The position numbers were made by a program, and so were the translations under genes. The notes under the pieces were generated by a model, which did not search any database, was not told the DNA's origin, and saw nothing but the letters and a program-made list of their open reading frames with translations. Shown in pieces: positions 22,675 through 33,573 of a stretch of 64,000 nucleotides of DNA. This stretch comes from Saussurea involucrata. Lineage: Eukaryota > Streptophyta > Magnoliopsida > Asterales > Asteraceae. The stretch is from the NCBI GenBank assembly GCA_033807775.1, contig CM066325.1, forward strand, positions 14,696,301-14,760,300. Direction: 5' to 3'. The number at the start of each line of letters is the position of its first letter. Position 1 is the stretch's first letter.

Positions 22675-23775
22675 TACATATAATAAATAAGTAACTAGCA
22701 CGCCACGTGTCGTCTTTTGGTGAGCCAACTTCAGTATTTTCCCGCCTAAACATGTATTTGAACGCAGTTTACATTATAAGTTTAATTAGCACACCCACAT
22801 TCACTCCTCCTTAAATCTCTCCTTAATTCAATTTTTTTAATTTATACGTTACATTTACTACCCTTATAATTAGGTATGTAGTTACTTTTAATCCCTTACT
22901 TTTTTATTTTTCATTTTAGACTCTTATCAAATAAACATAAAAAATGTATATGAACTAAAATGCATTAAAAAACATTTATATTTTTTATAAATTAAACCAT
23001 TGTAATCGCTTCATCAATACCTTCGAAATAAACTCAATATTGAATATTTTTTGATTTAATTATATTATTAAACATCATGAACATGTACAAATTAATTTGT
23101 TTTATATTTCTTACATTATTCATTTTCGTTTTACACCCTTATAATATTAAAAATACATAATTATAGTTTAACTAAAACAAATTAATAAATGCATTTTTTA
23201 CAAATTATATTATTACAATATTCTCGTCAATAATTTCAAAATAAGTTTATTATTGAATATTTTTTTAACTTAATAATATTGTGAAATATCATAAATACGT
23301 ATCAAGAATTTTCATGAATGACGTACCGATATTTTTTTAAACTTGTACATTTTACGCTCTTATCTATGTTTATCTATTATACTCCTTTAAAAATAATTTA
23401 ATTTATGGTTATTATTGATTTTTTAAGAAGTACAAATCCCAATACATCATGTACAAGTTTAAAAGATTTAAAACCTCCCATGTTCAACATGATAATTAAA
23501 AATAAAATTATTTTATTTTTTAATTACACTTTATACCATTATAATTAGTTATTTAATTTACTTTATATCCCTTCTCCCTTCATTTTTCATTTAACATCTT
23601 TATCATACATAAACTAAAATACATTAACCATATTGACCTTTAATTTTATACATCTGATATGTGATTTAAAAGGAATAAATATGAACATGAAACAAAATTA
23701 TTTTTTCGAATTCTTGGCATTAGATTTGAGATACTTCGCGCCGCATCACGTGTGTGTACGTATCTAGTTTTAGTT
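22675..23775. repeat. Second Helitron-like copy, head-to-tail with the first
   Basis: Right after the 3' end of the first copy, TACATATAATAAATAAGTAA restarts at 22675, followed by the same CCACGTGTCGTC and CCGCCTAAACATGTAT text seen at 17300-17365. Similarity continues in AT-rich words to about 23060, then to short matches. A degraded hairpin and TATCTAG around 23730-23767 may be its 3' end, but this is uncertain. No gene is visible. Confidence 0.5.
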
Positions 23776-23783
23776 AATATATG

Positions 23784-24595
23784 CTATGCTGTTAATATCG
23801 TATATCGGTGCCATATCGGTCAAGGACCGATATTCGATATCGGTGATATATCGGTGGTATATCGGTCCAAGAATATCGGTTCATATAATATTTTTTAGAA
23901 ATATATATAATATATATATAATTATATAATATTATATATATATATATGCATCCATAAACATATGATATGCTCATATGCATTAATTAAAATTTAAAAACAT
24001 AGTTCAACATCAAAACATCAACGTAAATAAGGTTTCACAAAACAAAATAGGAAAAGTGTTCATGACTCAAACGAGCTAATTGCAATCAATAGGTTCGGCA
24101 TCCGAGTCAACATCATCTAATACGTGCAATGGGATTATGGTAGTAAATGGTAGTAAGGAGAGAGTGAATCCTTTGAGGAAGTGTCTTCTGGCAGGTGATT
24201 GTTGGTTCGTGAGCAGATCAGCAGCAACTTGTTGCCTTGTTGGTTCGTGAGCAGATCAGAGAAGAAGAAGAAGTAGAAGTGAAGAACAGAAAAGAAAAGA
24301 AAAGAAAAGAAAAGAAGAGTTCGTGAGCAGATCAGGGAAAAGGAAGAATTAAAACCTAACTAATAAATCAGTAAAAAACATGAAAATAGCCTCATTTAAT
24401 AAAGCCCAAACTGTAAAGCCCAAAAAAAGTCAAACCGATATAGCACCGATATATCGGCCGATATATGAAACACAATATCGGCGATATATCGGCACATATC
24501 GCCCACCGATATAGAATCCGATATTTTGCGAATAGATATCGCCCTATGTCCGATATCCGATATATCGCCGATATATCGCGATATTGACAGCATAG
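23784..24595. mobile_element. hAT-like non-autonomous element with 8-bp TSD
   Basis: The ends are CTATGCTGTTAATATCG on the left and the complement of CTATGCTGTCAATATCG on the right, flanked by AATATATG at 23776-23783 and 24596-24603. Both ends carry many copies of CGATATATCGG-like words. An 8-bp TSD is typical of hAT elements. On the minus strand around 24085-24120 a fragment reading DDVDSDAEPIDCN before a stop resembles the acidic C-terminal tail of hAT transposases, which suggests a deletion derivative; that part is weak. A short AAAGA microsatellite lies near 24288-24315. Confidence 0.78.
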
Positions 24596-24603
24596 AATAT
24601 ATG

Positions 24604-24923
24604 ATTATTATATTAATGTGATAAGAGTGTAAAACAAAAATTGAAAAAGTAAGAGATGTACCATAAATTAAATGTAACTTGTTAAAATTAAAACGTATTT
24701 TGTTAACGTATTTTAGCTAATATACGATTATATGTGTTAATATGATGAACGTGTAAAATGAAAATTAAAAAAGTATAAAGTATAAAGTAACTAATTAAAT
24801 AAGTATAAGGGTGTAAAATGTAACTTTCAAATAAAAAAATAATTAGTGTGTGAGTATGAGTAGGTCGTAGTAGGGGGTAGGATGGGGTATAGAAATTTGT
24901 AGGGGATAGGATAGGGATAGTAA
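24604..24923 (-). repeat. Inverted fragment of the AT-rich Helitron-like family
   Basis: The reverse complement matches 15720-16380 in order (TTTACACCCTTA, ATATAATCGTATATTA, TGGTACATCTCTTAC). No coding potential. Confidence 0.5.
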
Positions 24924-25500
24924 GAGCATCCATGCGTCAAGATGACATGACATGTCATGTGGCTTGCAAGGCATTGCAAGACTACCAACATCTTGCACAA
25001 TTAGCAAGACCTATCAACAAATTAAATATATTAAACAAAATCATTTTTTAATTTAATTAGTTTGTTTGTTTGTTTAAATATTAGTTATTATTAATATGTT
25101 TATTAAATTTAATTCATTTATTAGTTTATTTGAACATTATTTTTTTAATATTTTTATTAAAATTTCTTACCCACACTTTATTTTTTTAAAAATGATACTT
25201 TTATGCAATATTTTTTATTTAAACTGCTAAATTAAAAGTACATTAATATAAAAAGTACGAAAATACAAATACTAATAGATAAACGTACACAATTTATTTA
25301 TCTATATTTTATAATTAATTTATTAGTTATATTATAATTATCTATATTATTTATATTAAATTATCTATATTATTTATATTATAATTTATTAGTTTATAAA
25401 GGAGTTTGGTTTTGCATGTGTGTGAACTGTGAAAGGTGTTATTGCAAAGCTGATGTGGCACTTGTGAAAGGAGTAAGGTCTTGCAGGTGTGTGGATGGTC
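24924..25500. mobile_element. MITE with TAA target duplication (GAGCATCCA ends)
   Basis: The left end is GAGCATCCATGCGTCAAG. The right end is the complement of GACCATCCACACACCTGC. TAA flanks both sides (24921-24923 and 25501-25503), as for PIF/Harbinger-type (Tourist) MITEs. The interior is AT-rich and non-coding. A partial copy of its right end is repeated at 25899-25950 through the tandem duplication. Confidence 0.7.
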
Positions 25501-26348
25501 TAACACCCTACAATACACGTCTCTCTCTCTCTCTCAAAATTGCAGATCATCTCCTTCATTCATATCGATTCATGCATCTCCACAGATCGTTGCTCTCGTC
25601 TCCCTCGTTTAAATCGTTGCTCTCTGATCGATTCACGCCTCCATTCTACAAACCGATTCCACAAATTGCTGCTCTCGTCTCCCTAACGTTTCTCCTAAGA
25701 TAAATTTGATTCCTCTGAATTCTCCTACATAAATCGAGTTTCTTGGTCTGGTAATCGATTGATCGAGAATGTTTTCTCTCTAAACCCTAGATCGATCGAT
25801 TTCTGTGATTTGTGATTTCGTCTACATTATCAATGGGTAATATACTAATATCTGATTTTTGTCTCCGATTTTTGTTAACCAAAAAATCTATTTCCTTTGC
25901 TGATGTGGCACTTGTGAAAGGAGTAAGGTCTTGCAGGTGTGTGGATGGTCTAACACCCTACAATACACGTCTCTCTCTCTCTCTCAAAATTGCAGATCAT
26001 CTCCTTCATTCATATCGATTCATGCATCTCCACAGATCGTTGCTCTCGTCTCCCTCGTTTAAATCGTTGCTCTCTGATCGATTCACGCCTCCATTCTACA
26101 AACCGATTCCACAAATTGCTGCTCTCGTCTCCCTAACGTTTCTCCTAAGATAAATTTGATTCCTCTGAATTCTCCTACATAAATCGAGTTTCTTGGTCTG
26201 GTAATCGATTGATCGAGAATGTTTTCTCTCTAAACCCTAGATCGATCGATTTCTGTGATTTGTGATTTCGTCTACATTATCAATGGGTAATATACTAATA
26301 TCTGATTTTTGTCTCCGATTTTTGTTAACCAAAAAATCTATTTCCTTT
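25449..26348. repeat. Perfect-looking tandem duplication, 2 x 450 bp
   Basis: 25449-25898 and 25899-26348 appear identical throughout. Each unit starts inside the right end of the MITE and continues through a (CT)n-rich leader-like segment, TAAACCCTAG and an ATGGGTAAT. The content looks like a promoter and 5' UTR, possibly from a gene whose coding part is missing. The open frames in it (for example 25416-25703) are repeated by the duplication and have no recognisable domain. Confidence 0.9.
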
Positions 26349-26835
26349 GTTAGAAATTGATAACATTTTTTGTTAGCAAGAAAATCGATTTTCCTTTGTA
26401 TATATTTGCAGTAATAGATTTCATCTTGTCTTTGTTGCTTCTATTTGCAGTAAGAAGGTTCACCAGCAATCTAGAAGGTAGGCAAGCATGTGGTAGATTT
26501 GCAGTTTGATGATATCTTGAAGACAAGTACCCTTTCTAGTTGTTAAAAAACCACTTGTAGCCCAGTTATGCAAGATTTGGCTATACATTTAATTATTTGT
26601 TAGTTTTTATTTTGATTGATTATTTGGTAAAAGAACACTAAACAACTTATTAAGGGTAAATTGGTCATTTGACGTCTTATGTCCAATATTGTCATGTCAT
26701 ACAAAATTAATTAGAGATTTTTCTGTGTTTTCAAGGAAAATCGAACATATTCTTATCTTTTTGTGTTTTTAAGTTTGGTCCGCAATTATTGCGGAAGTAG
26801 TGACATTTGGGTAAAAATGAGAAATAAATGACTAA
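26349..26835. other. Non-coding region after the duplication
   Basis: Two pyrimidine-rich acceptor-like sites (TATTTGCAG, near 26402 and 26443) and a short segment AAGAAGGTTCACCAGCAATC suggest a leftover or non-coding exon. There is no ORF of note and no family was recognised. Confidence 0.35.
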
Positions 26836-27119
26836 GGGGCTGTTTACAAAATGCTTACCCGGGTAAGTGTTTACCAAATCACGTTAGCTTACCGGATAAA
26901 TATGGCAAGGACCAAAAATCTTACCCGGTAAGAGCGGAAGCAAGAACCGAGAATCGAAAGCAAGGACCGAGAGTCTTACCCGGTAAGTGAGTGCGACGAC
27001 TCTTACCACGGTTAGCGCTTACCGTCTAAATTGTTGCATACGATGTCATTTTGATGGACTAAAATCTTACCCAAGAAGTAAGAAGCACTTACCCGGATAA
27101 ACATTTTGTAAACGGCCCC
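26836..27119. mobile_element. MITE with TAA target duplication (GGGGCTGTTTACAAAATG ends)
   Basis: The left end GGGGCTGTTTACAAAATG pairs with CATTTTGTAAACGGCCCC on the right, flanked by TAA at 26833-26835 and 27120-27122. Inside, TTACCCGG and its variants recur. A diverged relative lies at about 28190-28320. Confidence 0.85.
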
Positions 27120-27529
27120 TAAGAGACCAATTTTCATTGGTGAAATGGTTATTTGAGTTAGTTTCCCTAATATACATCATTGTAATAAGGGAAATATGTC
27201 TATGTTCTTTACATCCTACACGATGTATAAAACTCTATACACTGGTTAATTGTACATGTATCAGGTTTCAATGTACAAGTAGTCAATGCATAAGGACATG
27301 CATATAATAGTCAAACCTATACTTTAAAAAAAGGAAATAATTTCCTTTTATAGCAAGTCAAACAACCTAGCATTGACTTTATGTCTCTTATTTATTGTAT
27401 GTTACAATACCAACTATACAAAGGTTCCTAACACTAGGGGTACTATTATCACACGTAACGTTCAACCATCTTTCGCAAAAGTACAATCTTACAAATAAAG
27501 ACATAAACTAGGGATACTTATATATACTT

Positions 27530-27841
27530 TCAAGGCTTCATCTCATAACTATTCTCATCTCCATTGGAGCCACCATTATTGAAATCCTGTCTTGGAATGT
27601 AATGGTGGTTCAGTAGGCTTGCATCACCGGTGGAGCCACCACCACCACCATTGCGATACTCCGGCAGGGAAAAGTGGTGGTGGTTGCTAACGGTGTTGTC
27701 TGTAGCTTCTGTGAGCTTTCGATGGTGGATGTTGTGAATCACTTCATCCTTCAAAGTTTTTCGGTGGTGGTCATTGGCCAAGCAAGAAGTGGCTGCAACC
27801 ACAACCAATACCACTAGGAGCGTAACCACGATGAACCTCAT
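27530..27841 (-). CDS. Small secreted His/Gly-rich protein, function unknown
   Basis: 103 residues in a single exon. Residues 1-22 form a clear signal peptide: MR, a long Val/Leu/Ala hydrophobic core, and probable cleavage after SCLA. The mature part is about 80 residues, has no Cys, is rich in His, Asn and Gly, and contains two repeated modules. One is HHRK-x-L twice (DHHRKTLKDEVIH, NIHHRKLTEATDN). The other is NHH followed by Pro, an acidic residue, an aromatic and NGG (NHHHFSLPEYRNGGGGG; NHHYIPRQDFNNGGSNG). This resembles a precursor of processed secreted peptides or a metal-binding apoplastic protein, but I do not recognise the family. A TATA box sits 45 bases upstream of the ATG. The clean codon structure, signal peptide and promoter motif argue that it is a real gene. 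Confidence 0.72.
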   Translation of the reverse strand: MRFIVVTLLVVLVVVAATSCLANDHHRKTLKDEVIHNIHHRKLTEATDNTVSNHHHFSLPEYRNGGGGGSTGDASLLNHHYIPRQDFNNGGSNGDENSYEMKP

Positions 27842-27885
27842 TTCGTATAGAGAGTTGATTGTAGATGAATGAATTATGAAGTTGG

Positions 27886-27892
27886 TTTTATA
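27886..27892 (-). promoter_or_regulatory. TATA box of the small secreted protein gene
   Basis: The minus strand reads CTCTATAAAACC, placing TATAAAA 45 bases before the start codon at 27841. A second TATA-like site (TATTTATAG) lies about 80 bases further upstream near 27970. Confidence 0.55.
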
Positions 27893-28699
27893 GAGAGATT
27901 GATAGTTGATGGTGCAAAGTTAAGTGGAGAAACTATGCTTCACAATAATACAAGTTTTCAATGATGTTCTATAAATAGAAACTTCCCACCATCAAAGTGG
28001 AAGGTCAAGATAAATTAATTAAGAAAAGTCAAATCATGGAGTTGCCATTAAAACAACAATAGGTCGATTATCATGATTACATGACTAGTGAATTAATTCG
28101 TTGTTGTAATAGGAGTCATCCTAGTTATCATGTCGATATAACAAGTGAAATGTTCATTTTATCAAATGCTTAGTAGGTCAGTTACTTAACCAGGTGAGTA
28201 TAAAAAAAACCGATACTTTTACCGGTAAGTAAGGGTGGTAACTCTTACCTGATAAATGCTAATTACTAGGTGATGGATGTTTACCAAATATCCATTTTAA
28301 TGACCGATAATGTTATCTCATAAAACATGTGGGTGTGGATGGCTCTTGCAAGTAGGTGTTTGATTACCTCACTAATTAAAATTTAGTAAATCACTTAGTA
28401 ATTCCTTAAAAAAATCAATATTAATTAACTAAATAAAAACTTCAATAACATGGTGAAAATAAATCAACTATGAAGAAAGCCCCCATCGGCTTTTTCTCTA
28501 AAACAAATCCTAAAATAATAAACAATCCGAAATTCACAAGGTACTACTTTTTGTGCACAAAGTCTTAAAAGTCTTACAAACGACCAACAAAGCTTAAGGT
28601 TAAGCATCAATTTTGAAAATCTCTTAATTACAATATGAGAAGCATATTGTACAAAAACTCCTGGTTTACTTCGGCAAATATGATCTTTCGATTCTCAAT
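27893..28699. other. Upstream flank and MITE remnant
   Basis: No gene. 28190-28320 is a diverged relative of the MITE at 26836 (CCAGGTGAGTA, TTACCGGTAAG, ATGTTTACCAAAT). The remainder is AT-rich. Confidence 0.35.
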
Positions 28700-28985
28700 G
28701 TGACTCCTAATTACTTGTGAAACCAGACTCTCAAAGTGACTCCCTTTTACTTCCCAAGATGAGTTCGATTCTCTTCATATATATCGATGTTTGGTTTACT
28801 TTTGAAATGACTCTTAACTCTCAATGTGACTCTCTTTTCTTCCCAAGATGCATTCGATTCTTTTCATATATATCGACGCCTAGTTCATTCGATGCTTTTC
28901 AATGTTTGTAATCGACACATGGTACATTCGATGCTTTTCAATGTTTGTATTGACACCTAGTTCATTCAAGGTAAGTTTTTCGATT
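28700..28985. repeat. Degenerate tandem repeat
   Basis: Two blocks about 90 bases apart share GTGACTC, CTTCCCAAGATG, ATTCGATTCT and TCATATATATCGA. They are followed by two blocks about 46 bases apart sharing ATTCGATGCTTTTCAATGTT. The frame through it (28717-28911) only reflects the repeat. Confidence 0.6.
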
Positions 28986-29262
28986 TCTTTACTGTTTCTT
29001 TATGGTTTCGATTCTCAGTGGGTTTCGACCTAATGGTTTTTGTTTCGACGTCTGGTTCATTCTAGTGTCTTCTAGGGAAAAGATGAGTTTTATGTTTTCT
29101 TCAGACTTCATCAAGTAAGCTTACTATTCTATGTTGCATATTGCTGCAATTATTTTCATTTGTTGTTTGTTTTTCTTTATTTATCCTTGTTCCTAATTAA
29201 CATATACTCTACTCATCGAGAGATGGTGGTTGTTGCAACGGGAAAAATGTAAACCACAAGGG

Positions 29263-29384
29263 TTGTAACGTAGTGGTTAAGGCCCTGGGGGATGTGGTGA
29301 AATATCCGGACGTACTAAACAATTGTGGCCACTGAGGTTTAATCAGGGTTGATGTCTTACAGTCATAATTTGCCAAATAGATTA
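29263..29384 (+). mobile_element. tRNA-derived SINE, left part (continues at 39268)
   Basis: GGGTTGTAACGTAGTGGTTA is an A-box-like start of a tRNA-related SINE. The text runs through GGCCCTGGGGG and TGGCCACTGAGGTT, matching in order the SINE at 57434-57635, and stops at GATTA, where the large LTR element begins. The rest of the SINE, GATTAGTCTAG up to an A tail, resumes at 39268-39301. GGGAAAAATGTA left of it and GGGGAAAATGTA after the A tail (about 39302-39314) form a near-perfect TSD for the SINE. Confidence 0.7.
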
Positions 29385-31060
29385 TGTAACAACCCAATTT
29401 CACTAAAATAAAACTTGTAACAATACAACCAAAATTGGTCCCAAAGTATACAATTAATGCTACTTAAACTCTAAGTTCGCAGCGGATAACACACCCACAA
29501 CTGAGATGCTATAGGAAGCCCGACGAAATCTACAAGTCTTCGCTAGGCTCTAGCTCTTCTACAACGCCACACACTTCCATCATCGCCAGATGAAATCCCA
29601 AACACGACTATCACCTGAAAATGGTTTTAGTTTTTGAAAAGCGAGGGTTAGACCATGAGGTCTAGTGAATTCCCTCTAAACGTATCCACAAGCCATTTAA
29701 GAAAAACGTTTCATTTCAAAACAGTAACACATCAACATATACTCAACAAGGGTGTACACAGTGGCATAGACTATTTAACACCTTACAAAGCCAGGCACGG
29801 CAACTCGACACCTTACAAAGCCAGGCACGGCAACTCGACACCTTACAAAGCCAGGAACGACAACTCGAGAAGTCCCCCACTGTGCAACCCGACTCCACCC
29901 ATAGCAATAACCAAACAAGCATGTAATCAACATTCACGCATAACTGTACGTATAAACAACTTGTATGCAATTGTAAACATTTCTATGTCATGCACAATAA
30001 AACCTTTCCAAATCGTTTAATCATGTCATCATGCTTGTAAACATAATCAGTTAAGAAACCTTACCAAAACGTTTAATCATGCTCAAACCAAATTCAGATA
30101 CGAAATCCTTAGCAAAACATTTCATTTGCACCAAAAAGGGGTTAAGGGAACTCACCTTAGCATTCGCACATCGACACACTCTCCGAAACACACTTTAGCT
30201 CAAACCGAACACTTGAATTGGACGTCATAAGAATGGTATTAAACCACCTAATTACATCCCAAAACATCGCTACTAAGCCCCTAAAACAAACCCCCAAACG
30301 GTGCCTCGATTCTAGACCCGAAACCCGAAGCGAAACGAAGGGCACCCACACACAACAGCGACTTACGCGACTTTCCCCGCGGCTTACAAACCGCGTGGGA
30401 AACCGCGTAAGTCCCTGTTCGAGACTTCCACATCTGCACAACGAATTCAGTCCGAAATTGCACCCTTTCTCAACCCCAACTCATCCCCAAATTGATATTT
30501 AAGGTACCAAAAACATTGAGGATCAATAACCAACACTTTAAACAACATAAAACCCACCAATTTCATCCAATGATTCATCCCTTAAACCCCAAACTCATAT
30601 TCTTGACAAAACTCAACTCTACCATTGAAATGATGGATGATTCCCTAAGAAAAGCTTGTAAATCATTCAAAACTCAAACATAGCAATCTCCTTTGGAGCA
30701 TTCACCCTCAAAACATTAAAACATTAGAAAATCTTATACCACACTCTTCTCATTAATCCTTTCAATAGAAGAAAACATGAGAGGGGAAGTTTACCTTGGA
30801 GAAGATGAAGATTAACCTCACATTCAACTTCCAAATCCAAGCTCTCTCTTCAAGAAGTTTCAAGATCCTCCAACTCCTAGCCATCCCCAATACGTATGAA
30901 CCACAAAATGGAAATAATCTAGGGTTTTATCCCTTTTTATACCAATTCACAAATTTCAGATTTTGCAAACAAGTCCCCAAGTTGAATATTTCTTACCTTA
31001 GCCCCCAAAAACTTCATTTACTCTAACCTTGCAAGAAGAATAAAAATATGGGGTGTTACA
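29385..31060 (-). repeat. 3' LTR of the large LTR element
   Basis: It holds three copies of a 30-bp tandem unit at 29779-29868 (CACCTTACAAAGCCAGGCAC and 10 further bases). Open frames in it (for example 29655-30020 and 30157-30502 on both strands) recur in the other LTR and have no domain. Confidence 0.92.
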
Positions 31061-33573
31061 TCACCTCCCCCTTATTAGAATTCCGTCCTCGGAATTCCAT
31101 TGCCAGGCTCATGCTGCAGTAAGAGTTAACTTCCGACTCCCAATACATATTTTGCCCCAAAATTTCTTAGGAAGTTACAACTACATCTCTACAAGACTAA
31201 CTTCTTTGTCTTTCAAATTCTCAACCATCCGGCCCCAATTACTCACACTGTCTGCGAAGCTACACCAAACTTCTTCCCAACCAACATTCCCTAAACAAGG
31301 GTTAAGACATACCAAAAGCACTCCAAATTTTTACCGAGTGCCTCTAAATCAATCAATAATTCCCAGTTCTTTCGAAAACTGCCACTACTCCATTACAATG
31401 TAGTCCAATTCAATCTCCTATTGGAACACACTACTCCAAACCATGGGAATATTTCCCCATCCAACTGTTCTCCCGACTTGAGATTGACAATGCTCAAACC
31501 TTCTAATCCAGTCATCTTAGTTCCATTCACCTATCCATCCACTCCTGATCAGCATCGACAACATACAGTATTCTTGACATCGCCCCTAGGCCAACAACTA
31601 CACTCTCGGGTCTGTAGCACGCCCAGCCACACACTTGCAATCTCTTCGTTCAAACATACTACTCATCCAAAATACTCTCTTTAATAGAAAACGACTCTAC
31701 TCGAGTTAACACCGCAATAACCCGAATCTCTAAACAGAGACTAATCACTCCCTTCGTCAACATTACACACTATCACTCGCATATCGTTACCGCATTCTCA
31801 CCACCACATAACATTCATATCAAAGGAAGAACACCCTCCTACCAAAATAGCGTTCGCCTGGCACAATTGCGTTTCCTCAAAGTCACACCGATCACACGTG
31901 CCTCAACAGTTACAAATCAACGGTCCAAACTCCCAACAATCGCTAAGCCATAATTCTATTCTATACACAATTATATCCTTCGCCCAATTCCACCGAACGG
32001 TTCCACTAACTAGGAACTACCACCAAAATTCGCTTGCCCTCCCACAAGGAGGAGTGACCAAGTTCACTCAAACTATTCCAACTAATCGTATACTGAACGA
32101 CACGCTCACGTGAAACATTCTTCCGACAATACCAAATCTAATCCAAAGGTCTCTCAACCAGGGCACTACATCCGACCACTTGTTTCCTTTCTAGCTTGAT
32201 ACACTAAAGATGCTTTAAAAGAATGGTTCGCTAACACGAGCCAGTTTTAGATTGGTCGCATGAAATTAGCTCTCTCAACTCTTTAACCATGGCATCCACA
32301 AAGATTCCTTTCCTCATGCTCTTCAAATAATCGTTCTTTAATCATAGCCCGCCTTTCCAGTGTCCCACGACATCTTCTTACTGCAATCTTGTCTATACTT
32401 GATCTGTCATACCGTCATCATTTTCTCTCGTGCTTACACATAACGCCCAACACACACCGCTACAGTCCAAAAGAACGGTTTCTCTAAATTCATCAATCAT
32501 AACCTTTAGCCAAGTCCTCATGAAGTACTTAGCACCAAGAACTACCAAGAGTTCCTAACTCTCAAACACCGTCGCCCCGCGGCCACATTGCAACAAGCTG
32601 ACATGATGCCTTTACATACGCAGAAGATGTTACTTCTTTCATGCCGCCCATAACGCAATTTCAAACGAAGCCAAAACGTTGCTCGACTTTTCCCTTCCCG
32701 GGTTTAAACGAACCACATGACAAGGTCAACTACTCAAGGCACACCCGCTTCGATTACCCTAACCTTTCGTTCTTATATGGGTCATCATACCCCATAAGAA
32801 AATCACTTAAGCAATCACGATCTCTTACTTTTGTACACTCACACAAGGTGGTCAAACGTCACGTCGGATACCTACCTTTCTCCAAACAACTTCTTACATC
32901 TTTGTAAGAAAACTCAACAAGATAACCACACTATAGTTACTTCTCCAATACCAACCTCCCGACGACTATCCAACAAAATGATCATTGATTCGCCATCGAC
33001 AATCGACATGCAATTGTCCAGTCGCCTCACGACAGACAAGGATTCTCGAAAGAATCTATTTCTCCTAACTCCCCGAACAAGTCCTCGTTCCTCGTTAACT
33101 CCTCGCAATCTATCTCCGCTGTGCTAGACACCTTACGCACAAGCGAATCATCAAGACCTCAATGGACCTCACATCCACATTGGTGGTCTTCCGTTTCCCC
33201 CAGTGCCCTCACAAGGTGTTCCTATACCATATCATTAACACATTCTCGAACGACCTCACTTGTTCACACCCAACGGGTTCACTCTCACGTTTTAATCTCC
33301 TGACATCACCCCTAATTTGAGACATGTTAAACAGTCGTAACCTTCTATACCAAGGGACTACGTGATGATAATTCCATTCCTCCCTGACAATCTAGGATTC
33401 CTAACAGAACCCACTTCATTCAACGCATCATAACCAACTTATACCCCACCGTTCCCACTTGAGAGAAAACAAACACAAGATCTTTCTTAGCGCGAGATCT
33501 AATTACTAAACCAACTCAGTATTCCATCTCAAAACCGAAAACATTACATTAAGTAACGTAACGCTACTGATTA
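31061..33573 (-). other. Interior of the large LTR element, right of the 3' LTR
   Basis: 31061-31075 is the complement of the polypurine tract. Beyond it is sequence with many stops in all frames; no gag, protease, integrase or reverse transcriptase motif was found on either strand. The longest frames (for example 31053-31403) lack any recognisable domain. Confidence 0.7.

Noticed and set aside
25416..26153. 95- and 113-codon frames with a shared C-terminal part
   Set aside because: They are duplicated by the 450-bp tandem repeat and read through leader-like CT-rich DNA without a domain.
30157..30502. 94-codon frames on both strands, also at 38359-38704
   Set aside because: Duplicated because they are in the two LTRs of one element; no domain or codon bias.
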